A DNA stretch of 55,069 nucleotides from Lachnospiraceae bacterium. Lineage in GTDB: Bacteria; Bacillota; Clostridia; Lachnospirales; Lachnospiraceae. Location of the stretch: assembly GCA_900771955.1 (NCBI GenBank), contig CAAGPW010000020.1, forward strand, positions 1 to 55,069, in the 5' to 3' direction. Positions 18,838 to 27,277 of this stretch are shown here, one piece after another (position 1 is the first letter of the stretch; each line of letters begins with the position of its first letter). The notes beneath the pieces are model-generated. The model was not told the DNA's origin. It worked only from the letters and a program-made list of their open reading frames with translations, and searched no databases. The position numbers were made by a program, and so were the translations under genes.

Positions 18838-18868
18838 ACGATACGCTATGACGCAACGTAAGAGTCAA
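18838..18868 (-). promoter_or_regulatory. MerR-type promoter with 19-bp spacer
   Basis: On the minus strand TTGACT (18868-18863) and TATCGT (18843-18838) are 19 bp apart, too wide for normal sigma-A use. The spacer holds the imperfect dyad TGACTC-N7-GCGTCA around TTACGTT. MerR-family activators bind such spacers and shorten the path by twisting DNA. It points at the DUF2268 gene. Confidence 0.6.
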
Positions 18869-18876
18869 GAGGATTT

Positions 18877-18911
18877 CTGAAAAACTTTCTGAAAAACTTC
18901 CTAAAAACTTG
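18877..18911. repeat. Three-copy 12-bp tandem repeat
   Basis: Units CTGAAAAACTTT, CTGAAAAACTTC and CTAAAAACTTG follow one another just upstream of the MerR-type promoter. The copies differ by one or two bases. Function unknown; it may be chance low complexity or part of the upstream regulatory region. Confidence 0.5.
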
Positions 18912-18951
18912 CTGTCTTGTTAATCGACACCTCCCTTTTTGCTGTCTGTCT

Positions 18952-19854
18952 TTAAGCAAAATGTTCGTCAATATAAGAAATAAAATCCTTGCGCCTTACA
19001 CAGTCTGCATGCGCCTGATACCATTCATACGCTTCTTTCAACCCATCCGCAAGCGGTATCGTGTCCGGCATCCACTGCTTCTGCGCAGATACATCCAGGC
19101 GATACTCATAATCGTAAAAGCTGAAATAATTCCGCTGCTCCACCGGCTCCCGCACAGAGATCAGCTCCGGCGTTTTCCCTGCCACTTTATAGCAGGTAGT
19201 GACCCAGTCTGCGATACTTACCATCTCGTCATTTCCGACATTAAAAACATGCTGCGCGGGTCTTCTCTCCAGTAAGATATCCATAAAACGGCACAGATCC
19301 CGCACATGGAAAAACTGCAGTCCCATCCCGCCATCGCGCGGAATATAAAAGGCGCGGTCTTTCTCTGCGCACTCAAATACAAAAGCCTCCCGGTATACAT
19401 TGTTCATCGGGCCATACAGATATGGTGGACGCAGAATATATGCTTCCGGTACACGCTTTTGCAGTTCCCGCTCCGCTTCGATCTTATCGGTTCCATACGC
19501 CCCCCAGTAGATGTTCGCTCCAAGTGCTCCCGACTCTGCGAAGGGCTGCTTTTCTGTTTCCGGGTACACTGCGCTCGAACTGATCATAATGTATGTACCA
19601 AAATGTCCGAGTCCATTGAGCAGTCCCTCGATATCCGCACCACTATATGCTGTGATATCCAAAACCGCATTAAAATCATGGCATTTTAATACGTCGCCCG
19701 GTTCTCTCCGATCCGCCTTTATCAACGTTGTTCCCTCCGGCTGCGCATGATGATTCCGGTTTAGAACATAAACCTTGTCTCCTTTCTTCGCGTAATACTC
19801 CGCGACATATCTGCTGACAAATACGGTTCCGCCTGTGACAAGCAATTTTCTCAT
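18952..19854 (-). CDS. NAD-dependent epimerase/dehydratase family protein (extended SDR)
   Basis: The 300-residue protein has an N-terminal Rossmann fold with KLLVTGGTVFVSRYVAEYY, the acidic/basic loop VLNRNHHAQP that selects the cofactor, a catalytic pair in AYGTDKIEAE (YxxxK near residue 133) and a preceding SSSAVYP serine segment. The third glycine of the usual GGxxFxG is a serine here. Nucleotide-sugar epimerases, dehydratases and mRNA-binding relatives share this fold, so the substrate cannot be fixed. It is monocistronic, downstream on the minus strand of the promoter-like site at 20107-20134. Confidence 0.82.
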   Translation of the reverse strand: MRKLLVTGGTVFVSRYVAEYYAKKGDKVYVLNRNHHAQPEGTTLIKADRREPGDVLKCHDFNAVLDITAYSGADIEGLLNGLGHFGTYIMISSSAVYPETEKQPFAESGALGANIYWGAYGTDKIEAERELQKRVPEAYILRPPYLYGPMNNVYREAFVFECAEKDRAFYIPRDGGMGLQFFHVRDLCRFMDILLERRPAQHVFNVGNDEMVSIADWVTTCYKVAGKTPELISVREPVEQRNYFSFYDYEYRLDVSAQKQWMPDTIPLADGLKEAYEWYQAHADCVRRKDFISYIDEHFA

Positions 19855-19879
19855 TTCCAGTTATCTCCTATTGCGAATA

Positions 19880-19898
19880 TGTTACAAAGTTGTTACAA
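19880..19898 (+). promoter_or_regulatory. Direct-repeat box (TGTTACAA twice, 11-bp period)
   Basis: TGTTACAA occurs at 19880-19887 and 19891-19898, exactly 11 bp apart, in the gap between the epimerase gene and the small peptide gene. OmpR/PhoB-class regulators bind such helical-period direct repeats, and it resembles the Bacillus PhoP TTACA repeats. The regulator is not known. Confidence 0.4.
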
Positions 19899-19959
19899 TT
19901 CTATTGTGCTTAGCTAACACATACAAAATAAAAATTTAAAAAATAAGGAGGACAAAACT

Positions 19960-20031
19960 ATGTGTTTCAATTTTAATAGCTGTTCCGAGTTATTCAATAA
20001 GATTTGTAAATATTTTAACCTCGGTTGTTAA
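19960..20031 (+). CDS. 23-residue cysteine-containing peptide
   Basis: A short ORF of 23 codons with an excellent ribosome site (AAGGAGG, 8 nt before ATG) and its own strong terminator 7 nt after the stop, which argues that it is a real transcription and translation unit. Cysteines lie at positions 2, 8, 16 and 23; the rest is rich in Asn, Phe and Lys (NFNS, NKICKYFN). It has no typical leader or membrane helix. I recognise no family. A secreted or modified peptide, a regulator, or a dual-function RNA are all possible. A divergent promoter beyond it could make an antisense RNA across it. Confidence 0.55.
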   Translation: MCFNFNSCSELFNKICKYFNLGC

Positions 20032-20037
20032 TCAGTA

Positions 20038-20070
20038 CAGGCTCCGGCATCTGCCGGAGCCTGATTTTTT
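20038..20070 (+). terminator. Intrinsic terminator of the small peptide gene
   Basis: An 11-bp perfect GC-rich stem (CAGGCTCCGGC, loop ATCT, then the complement) at 20038-20063 followed by ATTTTTT on the plus strand. No T-run follows on the minus strand, so it works for the peptide gene only. Confidence 0.88.
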
Positions 20071-20106
20071 CAGATTGAATGCCTCACAGATCTGTCCGAC
20101 ATCTGG

Positions 20107-20134
20107 ATTGTAACACAACAAAAAGTTCTGTCAA
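20107..20134 (-). promoter_or_regulatory. Sigma-A-like promoter overlapping the stop of the xdhD-type gene
   Basis: TTGACA (20134-20129) and TACAAT (20112-20107) are 16 bp apart on the minus strand. It would drive the epimerase gene after a leader of about 245 nt that is fully antisense to the small peptide gene. The -35 overlaps the hydroxylase stop codon. Confidence 0.45.
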
Positions 20135-22689
20135 GCATATGGCGTGTGCTCTAACGGAAGTCTGGTTCGAAATTCCTTATCATAATTATAGTACGCACCC
20201 GCTATTGCCGGTGCCGTTGGGATGGATGTGATTTCTCCTATTCCAATAGCTCCATAGGCAAGCTCTTCTTTATTTTTTTCTATCAGGATACTGCTGATGT
20301 CAGGTATTTTGTCTGCACGAAACAAACCAAGCGTTCCATATTTTGCCGTTGGTATCCCATCCTTTAATGGAAATTTCTCTGTCAGCGCATAGCCCATGCT
20401 CATCACAACACCACCCTCGATCTGCCCCTCACAGGATATCGGATTCACTGCCTTTCCCACATCATGAGCTGCTATGATCCTGTCCACAGTTCCATTTTCC
20501 CCAAGTATTGCTACCTGTGTTGCATAACCGTATGCAACATGCGATACCGGATTTTTCTTAGGTGAACCCATTGGATCCGTTGCTGCAAGATATTCTCCGC
20601 TGTAGGTTTTTCCCTCCAGTTCCGACAGGGTCTGTTCTTGTAAATCTTCCTTTAATTTTAAGCCGGCGCGTCTTACTGCTTCCCCGGTTACCAGGGTCTG
20701 TCTGGAGCCGGATGTTGTTCCTGAATCCGGCGCATCTGTATCTGACTGAACATATTTCACGTCTTCTGTCGTCAGTTCGCAGGTCTCACACAGAATCTGC
20801 ACCAGAACAGTTCCAAGCCCCTGACCGATACAGGATGCTCCTGACCGGATCACTGCCTTGCCTCCCTCAATGGAAATCCTGCAACGTCCCCAGTCCGGCA
20901 GTCCAACTCCTACTCCCGCATTTTTCATTGCACAGGCAATACCTGCTCCGGGGTTTGCTTCATAGACATCCTTTACTGCCATCAGAGTCTCTACCAACGC
21001 AGTTCCCTCAGCCGCAATCTGACCATTCGGCAGTTCCTGTCCCGGTCGTATTGCATTGCGAAAACGAATCTCCCATGGTGAAATCCCGACTTTTTCTGCC
21101 AGCAGGTTCAGATTGCATTCGGTTGCAAAACAGCTCTGGGTTACGCCAAAGCCTCGAAAAGCACCTGCCGGCGGATTATTCGTATAATACGCTCTTCCGT
21201 CAATATCTATATTCTGATAATTATATGGTCCAGCGGCATGTGTACACATACGCTGTAATACCGGCCCTCCGAGAGAAGCATATGCCCCGGTATCTGTGAC
21301 GATCGTTGCCTTCATTCCTGTCAGTATCCCGTTTTCATCACAGCCTGTCGTAAAATCCATCTCTGCCGAATGACGCTTCGGATGAACCAGTATACTCTCA
21401 TCTCTGGTAAATTGAATTTTTACCGGTTTTCCGGTATACCAGGACAGCAGAGCGGCATGATGCTGCAGGACAACATCCTCCTTACCGCCAAAACCTCCGC
21501 CAACCAGTTTATTGATCACATGGACTTTTGCACAGTCTATTCCCAAAACGGGCGCCACCTCATGCTGTGTATCATAGGTTCCCTGATCCGATGAGTATAT
21601 GGTCACCTGTTCTGCATTTCGGTCTGCCACCGCAATACAACACTCCGGCTCTAAAAAAGCATGTTCTGTAAATGGTGTACTGTAATGTCTGGTAACCACA
21701 TACTTTGAGTTTTTCAGTGCCAGATCAGCATCCCCCCGAACCAGATGTTCCTTGACCAGCAGATTGTTTTCAGTTGTCTGTCCATGCACTAAAACAGCAT
21801 TTTCTTTTGACGCATCCTCCGGCGAAAACACCCCCGGCAGTTCTTCGTATTCTATTTCCACCAGTTGTTTCGCCTGTGCAACGATCTGTTTCGTTCTGGC
21901 TGCGATCAATACAATGGCATCTCCCGCATAATGCGTGATTTCTCCTACTGCTATCAATACATCCCAGTCTTTTTTTAAATGACCTGCTTTCCTTGCACCT
22001 GGAATGTCCTTTGCCGTAAGTACGCATGCTACGCCGTCAAGCGCCTCTGCCCTCGCAGTGTTGATCGACAGTATTTTTGCCCTCGCATACCTCGATCTGA
22101 CCACACCACCATACAGCATGTCCGGCAGCTCCATGTCATCCACATATTTACCGGTTCCCAAAACCTTTTCCCGCACATCGATTCTTGCTATCCGCTGTCC
22201 CACTTTAATTTCTTTCGGTTCTTCCGGGATCGGAAGATCTTCGCGGAACATTTTTGCAGCAAGTTCGACTGCCTCAAAAATTTTCTGATATCCGGTACAT
22301 CTGCAATAATTCCCGCGCAGTGCTTTTTTGATCTCCGTTCTGGTCGGATTTTTGTTCACAAGGAGCAATGCTTTGGCACAGATTACCATGCCCGGAATAC
22401 AAAAGCCGCACTGTACCGCTCCCGCCTTTCCAAATGCATAAACGTATACTTCTTTTTCCCGCTCAGATAATCCCTCTAACGTCTCTATCTGCTTTCCTTC
22501 AAAGCGTGATGCCATCTGAACACAGGTCTTTACCGCTTTCCCATCAACAAGAACCGTACAGGTTCCGCATGCTCCCTGGGAACAGCCGTCTTTTAAAGAC
22601 TTTATGCCGAGATCCTCTCTTAATACCGTCATTAACTTTTTATCTTCTGTCAATTCTACATTTTTACCGTTTACTGTTAAGGTTATCAA
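20131..22689 (-). CDS. xdhD: Selenium-dependent molybdenum hydroxylase, fused [2Fe-2S] + Mo type (XdhD/YgfN-like)
   Basis: The 852-residue enzyme joins a two-cluster [2Fe-2S] domain (GCSQGACGTC near 37 and QCGFCIPGMV with NYCRCTGYQ near 95-135) to xanthine-dehydrogenase-type molybdenum domains (KLVGGGFGGKEDV, GAFRGFGVTQ, and GAIGIGEITSIP near 817 that holds the catalytic Glu). There is no FAD domain, so electrons must pass to a partner, perhaps the separate FAD subunit encoded upstream. The length and fusion match the selenium-dependent xanthine dehydrogenase group. It likely hydroxylates xanthine or another purine with a Se-ligated molybdenum centre. The start is a TTG after GGAGGGGAG, overlapping yqeB by 26 nt. 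It is the last gene of the purine operon. Confidence 0.85.
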   Translation of the reverse strand: MITLTVNGKNVELTEDKKLMTVLREDLGIKSLKDGCSQGACGTCTVLVDGKAVKTCVQMASRFEGKQIETLEGLSEREKEVYVYAFGKAGAVQCGFCIPGMVICAKALLLVNKNPTRTEIKKALRGNYCRCTGYQKIFEAVELAAKMFREDLPIPEEPKEIKVGQRIARIDVREKVLGTGKYVDDMELPDMLYGGVVRSRYARAKILSINTARAEALDGVACVLTAKDIPGARKAGHLKKDWDVLIAVGEITHYAGDAIVLIAARTKQIVAQAKQLVEIEYEELPGVFSPEDASKENAVLVHGQTTENNLLVKEHLVRGDADLALKNSKYVVTRHYSTPFTEHAFLEPECCIAVADRNAEQVTIYSSDQGTYDTQHEVAPVLGIDCAKVHVINKLVGGGFGGKEDVVLQHHAALLSWYTGKPVKIQFTRDESILVHPKRHSAEMDFTTGCDENGILTGMKATIVTDTGAYASLGGPVLQRMCTHAAGPYNYQNIDIDGRAYYTNNPPAGAFRGFGVTQSCFATECNLNLLAEKVGISPWEIRFRNAIRPGQELPNGQIAAEGTALVETLMAVKDVYEANPGAGIACAMKNAGVGVGLPDWGRCRISIEGGKAVIRSGASCIGQGLGTVLVQILCETCELTTEDVKYVQSDTDAPDSGTTSGSRQTLVTGEAVRRAGLKLKEDLQEQTLSELEGKTYSGEYLAATDPMGSPKKNPVSHVAYGYATQVAILGENGTVDRIIAAHDVGKAVNPISCEGQIEGGVVMSMGYALTEKFPLKDGIPTAKYGTLGLFRADKIPDISSILIEKNKEELAYGAIGIGEITSIPTAPAIAGAYYNYDKEFRTRLPLEHTPYA

Positions 22690-23503
22690 GGATTTCTCCC
22701 CTCCATTCCCTGTTCAGATAGCCCACACAGGCCTCCAAAACACCTCCGCCAACACTAAGAGCCTTATCCGATACGTGATAGCAGTGCTCTTTCCTGCAGC
22801 GTGGATCTACATCCCCGCTCTTCATGCCTTCATATACCATAGTCCCTGTTGGTAAAATTCCTCTTAAGATCCCACCGATCTGACAGGAAACCGGATAGGT
22901 CTGCTCTGCTTCAACATAAGCAACAATCTGCCCGGCACGAACTTCATCTCCTATCTCGGCATTTTGAACAAATTTTCCGGCTTTTGGTGCCCTTATAATT
23001 CTTTCTACGGTATATCCTCCAATGTTTCCGGGGATTCCTGTGTTCTCTGCAGCACTTCCGTCTGTGATCACACGTCCCAGATAATGTCCTCTCTGTGTCT
23101 CCACTACTGCATGGCAATCTGTTCCCGCTGTAAATCCGGGGCCTACCCCGATCACAAGTCCGGCGTCATTCATGGAAGTCCCCAGATTTTTTTTCGCAAG
23201 AATCGCATCAACAACAATATCCGGCTTTAATCGCTTCATACACTCCGCCTGTTCATCCGCAAACACAGGAATGGCTTTTCTTTCCCTTAAAAGCTTCTCC
23301 GCCTCATTTATGCTGTTTACATGTATTGCTTTTACATCTTCTACCTGAGTTTCTCCATCTACGATTGCCTGGGAAAAACTGACGGTTCTCCGGATACATG
23401 TCGGCTTTTCCAAATCCGTCATGACCAGTGAAAATCCTGCATGCCATAATCGTAAAGCGATTCCTGATGCAATGTCCCCTGCACCTTTTATCAATATCAA
23501 CAT
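22664..23503 (-). CDS. yqeB: Selenium-dependent molybdenum hydroxylase system protein YqeB
   Basis: This 279-residue protein starts with ILIKGAGDIASGIALRL, a Rossmann-type loop, and carries PDIVVDAILAKKNLG and VIGVGPGFTAGTDCHAVVET, hallmarks of the YqeB/EF2563 family that is found with selenium-dependent molybdenum hydroxylases. The role is thought to be maturation of the hydroxylase, probably selenium handling at the cofactor; the chemistry is not established. It overlaps the small iron-sulfur subunit gene and the fused hydroxylase gene on its two sides, so it is translated with its clients. Confidence 0.85.
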   Translation of the reverse strand: MLILIKGAGDIASGIALRLWHAGFSLVMTDLEKPTCIRRTVSFSQAIVDGETQVEDVKAIHVNSINEAEKLLRERKAIPVFADEQAECMKRLKPDIVVDAILAKKNLGTSMNDAGLVIGVGPGFTAGTDCHAVVETQRGHYLGRVITDGSAAENTGIPGNIGGYTVERIIRAPKAGKFVQNAEIGDEVRAGQIVAYVEAEQTYPVSCQIGGILRGILPTGTMVYEGMKSGDVDPRCRKEHCYHVSDKALSVGGGVLEACVGYLNREWRGEILDNLNSKR

Positions 23504-24018
23504 TTTTCTGTTTCCTCTAATACCAGTTCTTCTGTCATTCCAAGCCGTTTTAACATCGTTTTTCTGACAGCCCTCACAATATTTTCATATCCGGTACAAC
23601 GGCACAGATGTCCGGAAAGCCTTACACGGATTTCTTCATCTGTAAAATATCTGCCCTCTTCCAGCAGTTCTTCTGCTGACATAATAAATCCAGGTGTACA
23701 AAATCCGCACTGCACCGCTGCCTCATCAATAAAGGCCTGCTGGATATCTGACAATTCACCATTCGGTCCGATCAGCCCTTCTAAGGTCGTGATCTCCCTG
23801 CCCTCTGCCCATATCGCAAGATATATGCAGGAATTAAAGCATTCTCCATCAATAATCACATTACATGCTCCGCATTCCCCTACTTCGCAGCCCTTTTTTA
23901 CAGAAGTAAGATAATATTCGTTTCTCAGCATATCCGTAAGGGAAGCTCTCACATCGATTACTTTTTCTACTTTTTTCCCATTAATGGTACAACGTACCAG
24001 TTTATACTGTGTCTCCAT
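23497..24018 (-). CDS. xdhC: Molybdenum hydroxylase [2Fe-2S] subunit
   Basis: A 173-residue protein with a plant-ferredoxin-type cluster site (GCEVGECGACNVIIDGECF near 45-65) and an all-helical second cluster site (QCGFCTPGFIM and HLCRCTGYENI near 100-150). It carries electrons between the molybdenum and FAD subunits of a three-part xanthine-dehydrogenase-like enzyme, equivalent to E. coli YgeU/XdhC. It overlaps yqeB by 7 nt and follows the FAD subunit by 29 bp, with an AGGAGGAG ribosome site. Confidence 0.9.
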   Translation of the reverse strand: METQYKLVRCTINGKKVEKVIDVRASLTDMLRNEYYLTSVKKGCEVGECGACNVIIDGECFNSCIYLAIWAEGREITTLEGLIGPNGELSDIQQAFIDEAAVQCGFCTPGFIMSAEELLEEGRYFTDEEIRVRLSGHLCRCTGYENIVRAVRKTMLKRLGMTEELVLEETEKC

Positions 24019-24047
24019 TGCTTCTCCTCCTATCAGTTAAGACTGTT

Positions 24048-24938
24048 TCAGCGGTCAATCGTTCCACCTGCATCTATAATTGCATCCATCAATGTCCGCT
24101 TTGCCATAACATGTGAAATATGGGTTCTGAAATCTGCAGTCGCACGATAATCGGTTCTCGGGCTCAAATTTTTTACGGCTTCATCCGCAAACAGCATGAT
24201 AAGATCCTCGCTGATCTCTTTTCCTTTTACTATTTCTTCTGCCTCTCTGGCTCTTACCGGGAATGGCCCCATGACACCAAACGCTATTCTTGCACTTTCG
24301 ATCCTCTTTTTGTCAGCAGACAACTTTACGTTGGTGGAACATCCCGTCACATCCACGTCCATGGAATTTCTCATTGCATATTTATAATGAGCTCCATAAT
24401 ATCCCTCATATGCGGTTTTCGGAATCAGAAACCTTGTAAGGAGCTCACCTTCTCTTAAATCCACACCTCCGGTTGGCTTGTAAAAATCCTGTATCGGAAC
24501 AATACGCTTTTTTTGTTCCACACTGGTCAGTTCCACCTCTGCATCCAATGCCACCAAAGTGGCACCGGAATCTGCTCCGGTGTGTCCATTACAGACATTT
24601 CCACCAATCGTTGCAATATTTCTTATCTGCGGCCCTCCCAGTTTTCCAACTGCATCTGCAAGTACCTTTATGTGTTTTTGTACAATGGAATTTCTGACGA
24701 TATGCGAAAAACTGGTCAATGGCAAGATGACGATCGTTCCGTCTTCTTCCATGGATATTCCGCGTAATATATCGAGCTGATATATACTGATTGCCTCTAT
24801 TCCGGCCAGCATACCGGCGCGCATCTGAATAAAAACATCACTTCCACCTGCAAGAATTTTTGCCTTGGGATGCTCTTTCATTGTTTCCAGGACTTCTTCC
24901 ACGGATTGTGGCACATATATTTTCTTAAAATCATACAT
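24048..24938 (-). CDS. xdhB: Molybdenum hydroxylase FAD-binding subunit
   Basis: The 296-residue protein has the vanillyl-alcohol-oxidase-type FAD fold of CoxM/XdhB: AKILAGGSDVFIQMRAG near residue 28 and ATIGGNVCNGHTGADSGATL near 109 contact the FAD, followed by the CO-dehydrogenase flavoprotein C-terminal domain. It would pass electrons to NAD+ or another acceptor. Its start overlaps the stop of the molybdenum subunit gene by 8 nt. It is the only FAD subunit in the island and could serve both hydroxylases. Confidence 0.9.
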   Translation of the reverse strand: MYDFKKIYVPQSVEEVLETMKEHPKAKILAGGSDVFIQMRAGMLAGIEAISIYQLDILRGISMEEDGTIVILPLTSFSHIVRNSIVQKHIKVLADAVGKLGGPQIRNIATIGGNVCNGHTGADSGATLVALDAEVELTSVEQKKRIVPIQDFYKPTGGVDLREGELLTRFLIPKTAYEGYYGAHYKYAMRNSMDVDVTGCSTNVKLSADKKRIESARIAFGVMGPFPVRAREAEEIVKGKEISEDLIMLFADEAVKNLSPRTDYRATADFRTHISHVMAKRTLMDAIIDAGGTIDR

Positions 24939-27237
24939 ATTCCTTCAGCTCCTCAAATAATCCGGCTTTTTCAAATGCTTCATACAGTCTTGTTGAATTT
25001 GCAGGAAGTTTATCAACAGCCACTCCGGTTGCACACAAAATCGCATTTCGGATCGCAGGTCCCCCCGGACAGGCTGGTGGTTCCCCCAGCGCCTTCGTAC
25101 CAAACGGATGCGTCGGCTCCGGGTTTTCCACAAACTGTGCCTCCAAATGCGGATGATCCAGTGTCGTGGACAATTTATAATCCAAAAGGTTTCCATTCAA
25201 CGGTCTGCCGGTCTTTTCATCAAATAACAACTGCTCATTCATACCGTATCCGATTGCCATGCTCATTCCGCCGTGAACCTGTGCTTCTGCCAGCTGCCGG
25301 TTGATCAGCGTACCGCAGTCATGAACATTTATCATATCTATCAGTTTTACTTTGCAGAGTGGTATATCTACTTCCACTTCTGCAAAACAGCACCCAAATG
25401 AATAGGCATTGCTCTTACTCTGGTGAGATGCTTCAGCTGTTAAATGTTCTGCATGCTCTGTGTCATAAAAGCATTTCATGGCAAGTTCACCCACCGTCAT
25501 AAGCGTTTGTTGCGCAGGCTTATATATAATAACCCCGTCTTCAATATCCAAAGACTCTTTTTCTCTGTTCAGAAATCCGGATGCGCGCTCCAGCATTTTA
25601 TCCCGCAGCTTTCTTCCGCAGTCCCAGATTGCTTTTCCTGCCACATAAGTCTGCCTTGAGGCATAAGACCCCAGGCCAAAAGGCGTTTCATCGGTATCCT
25701 GTGTAGAGATGATATGTACGTTTTCAAACTTGATTCCCACAGCATCTGCAGCCATCTGTGAAAAAGCAGTGTCTGCACCCTGACCAATCTCTGTTTCGCC
25801 AACCTGCATCTGAATCGAGCCATCTTGATTCATAACCATACGGCAGGACGATATCTCCAGAGAAATCGGATAAACGCTGGTGTTATACCAAAAAAGTGCC
25901 ATTCCAATTCCCCGCCTTACCGGTCCTGTCTGATTTTGGTACTTTTTATATTTTTCTTCCCATCCGATATACTTCATCGCCTTTTGCATGCATTCCTCAT
26001 GACTTGGATAATAGTTTTTATTATGGGAAAAATCATCGTAATACCCAAGTGGCATCAGATTTTTTCGCCGCAGCTCTACCGGATTCATTCCAAGAACCTT
26101 TGCTATATCGTCCATATGCGCTTCCATGGCAAAACTGATCTGCGGCATACCATAACCACGCATTGCGCCTGCAACCGACGTATTGGTAAATACCGTATAG
26201 GCATCAAATTCGTATGCATCACATGTATATAACTGTGCAAAACCATTCGTTCCCTTTGCTGCAATGGAATGCCCGTGGGAAGTATAGGCTCCCTGTTTGG
26301 AAAAAGACTCCAGTTTTCTTGCAACAAAGGTTCCGTCTTTTCTGAAATATGTAACAAGATGGAACGTTAAAGCATGCCGGACGCGATTCGATACAAAAGT
26401 TTCTTCACGCGTCAGATCAATTTTTACCGTTCTTCCTCCCAACTGTGTCGTCAGATATGCGCACAGTGGTTCATATAAAGCATCCTGCTTGTTACCAAAT
26501 CCGCCACCGATATACGGTTTTATGATCCTGATCTGTCCCCAGTCACAATTTAATGCCTGTCCGACGATTCTGCGTACAATATGCGGAATCTGCGTTGACG
26601 ATACCACAACGATTCTTCCTTTTTCCATATAAGAATAGCAGATGTGGTTTTCAATGTGACAATGCTGTACCGTCGGTGTTTTATACCATTTATCAACGCA
26701 AAGAAGCCCCTCTTCTTTCTTTGCCTCTTCATAATTTCCCTTATGTCCGCTTGTATGATTTAAGATATTGTTCGGATATTCCTTGTGGAGCAGCGGTGCG
26801 CCGTCCTTCATTGCCTCAATCGGATCCAGCACAAAGTCATATTCCTCATAGGATACTTTTACCAGGGAAGCCGCCTGCTTTGCTGCAAGCTCTGTCTCTG
26901 CAACGACCACTGCGACATCGTCCCCATAATATAAAACGCGATCCGTCAGAAGCAGACGATCCGCAACATCCTGATGATTTTTATCCAGTGACCACGGATG
27001 ACCGGCAGTTGGGAAATAATTCTTTGGTACATCAAAACAGGTTATGATCTTTACAACCCCTTCTATTTTCAATGCTTCTTCTATATCGACAGACAACACT
27101 TTTCCATTTGCTATAGTAGAATGTACTACTTTTGCAACAAGTGCATCCTTCGGGCATAAATCATCTGTATATTTCGCTCTCCCGGTTACCTTTTCAAATG
27201 CATCTACTCTTTTATATGATTTTCCAACCTCTCCCAT
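24931..27237 (-). CDS. xdhA: Molybdenum hydroxylase molybdopterin-binding subunit
   Basis: This 768-residue catalytic subunit of the xanthine dehydrogenase family has the cofactor-binding segments IGGGFGNKQDALYEPLC, GAMRGYGMPQISFAMEA, VGETEIGQGADTAFSQMA and the active-site Glu in GTKALGEPPACPGG near residue 712. Electrons go to the two small subunits encoded next. Substrate specificity (xanthine, hypoxanthine or another N-heterocycle) cannot be read directly; the island argues for a purine. The start follows GGAGGAAAATT. E. coli equivalent would be YgeS/XdhA. Confidence 0.9.
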   Translation of the reverse strand: MGEVGKSYKRVDAFEKVTGRAKYTDDLCPKDALVAKVVHSTIANGKVLSVDIEEALKIEGVVKIITCFDVPKNYFPTAGHPWSLDKNHQDVADRLLLTDRVLYYGDDVAVVVAETELAAKQAASLVKVSYEEYDFVLDPIEAMKDGAPLLHKEYPNNILNHTSGHKGNYEEAKKEEGLLCVDKWYKTPTVQHCHIENHICYSYMEKGRIVVVSSTQIPHIVRRIVGQALNCDWGQIRIIKPYIGGGFGNKQDALYEPLCAYLTTQLGGRTVKIDLTREETFVSNRVRHALTFHLVTYFRKDGTFVARKLESFSKQGAYTSHGHSIAAKGTNGFAQLYTCDAYEFDAYTVFTNTSVAGAMRGYGMPQISFAMEAHMDDIAKVLGMNPVELRRKNLMPLGYYDDFSHNKNYYPSHEECMQKAMKYIGWEEKYKKYQNQTGPVRRGIGMALFWYNTSVYPISLEISSCRMVMNQDGSIQMQVGETEIGQGADTAFSQMAADAVGIKFENVHIISTQDTDETPFGLGSYASRQTYVAGKAIWDCGRKLRDKMLERASGFLNREKESLDIEDGVIIYKPAQQTLMTVGELAMKCFYDTEHAEHLTAEASHQSKSNAYSFGCCFAEVEVDIPLCKVKLIDMINVHDCGTLINRQLAEAQVHGGMSMAIGYGMNEQLLFDEKTGRPLNGNLLDYKLSTTLDHPHLEAQFVENPEPTHPFGTKALGEPPACPGGPAIRNAILCATGVAVDKLPANSTRLYEAFEKAGLFEELKEYV

Positions 27238-27277
27238 AATTTTCCTCCGTGTCCGTAAACTCCGGTTTTCAGATTTT

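Noticed and set aside
20562..21299. Long plus-strand ORF of 245 codons
   Set aside because: It is antisense to the hydroxylase coding region, has no ribosome site and reads as low-complexity protein; a shadow frame.
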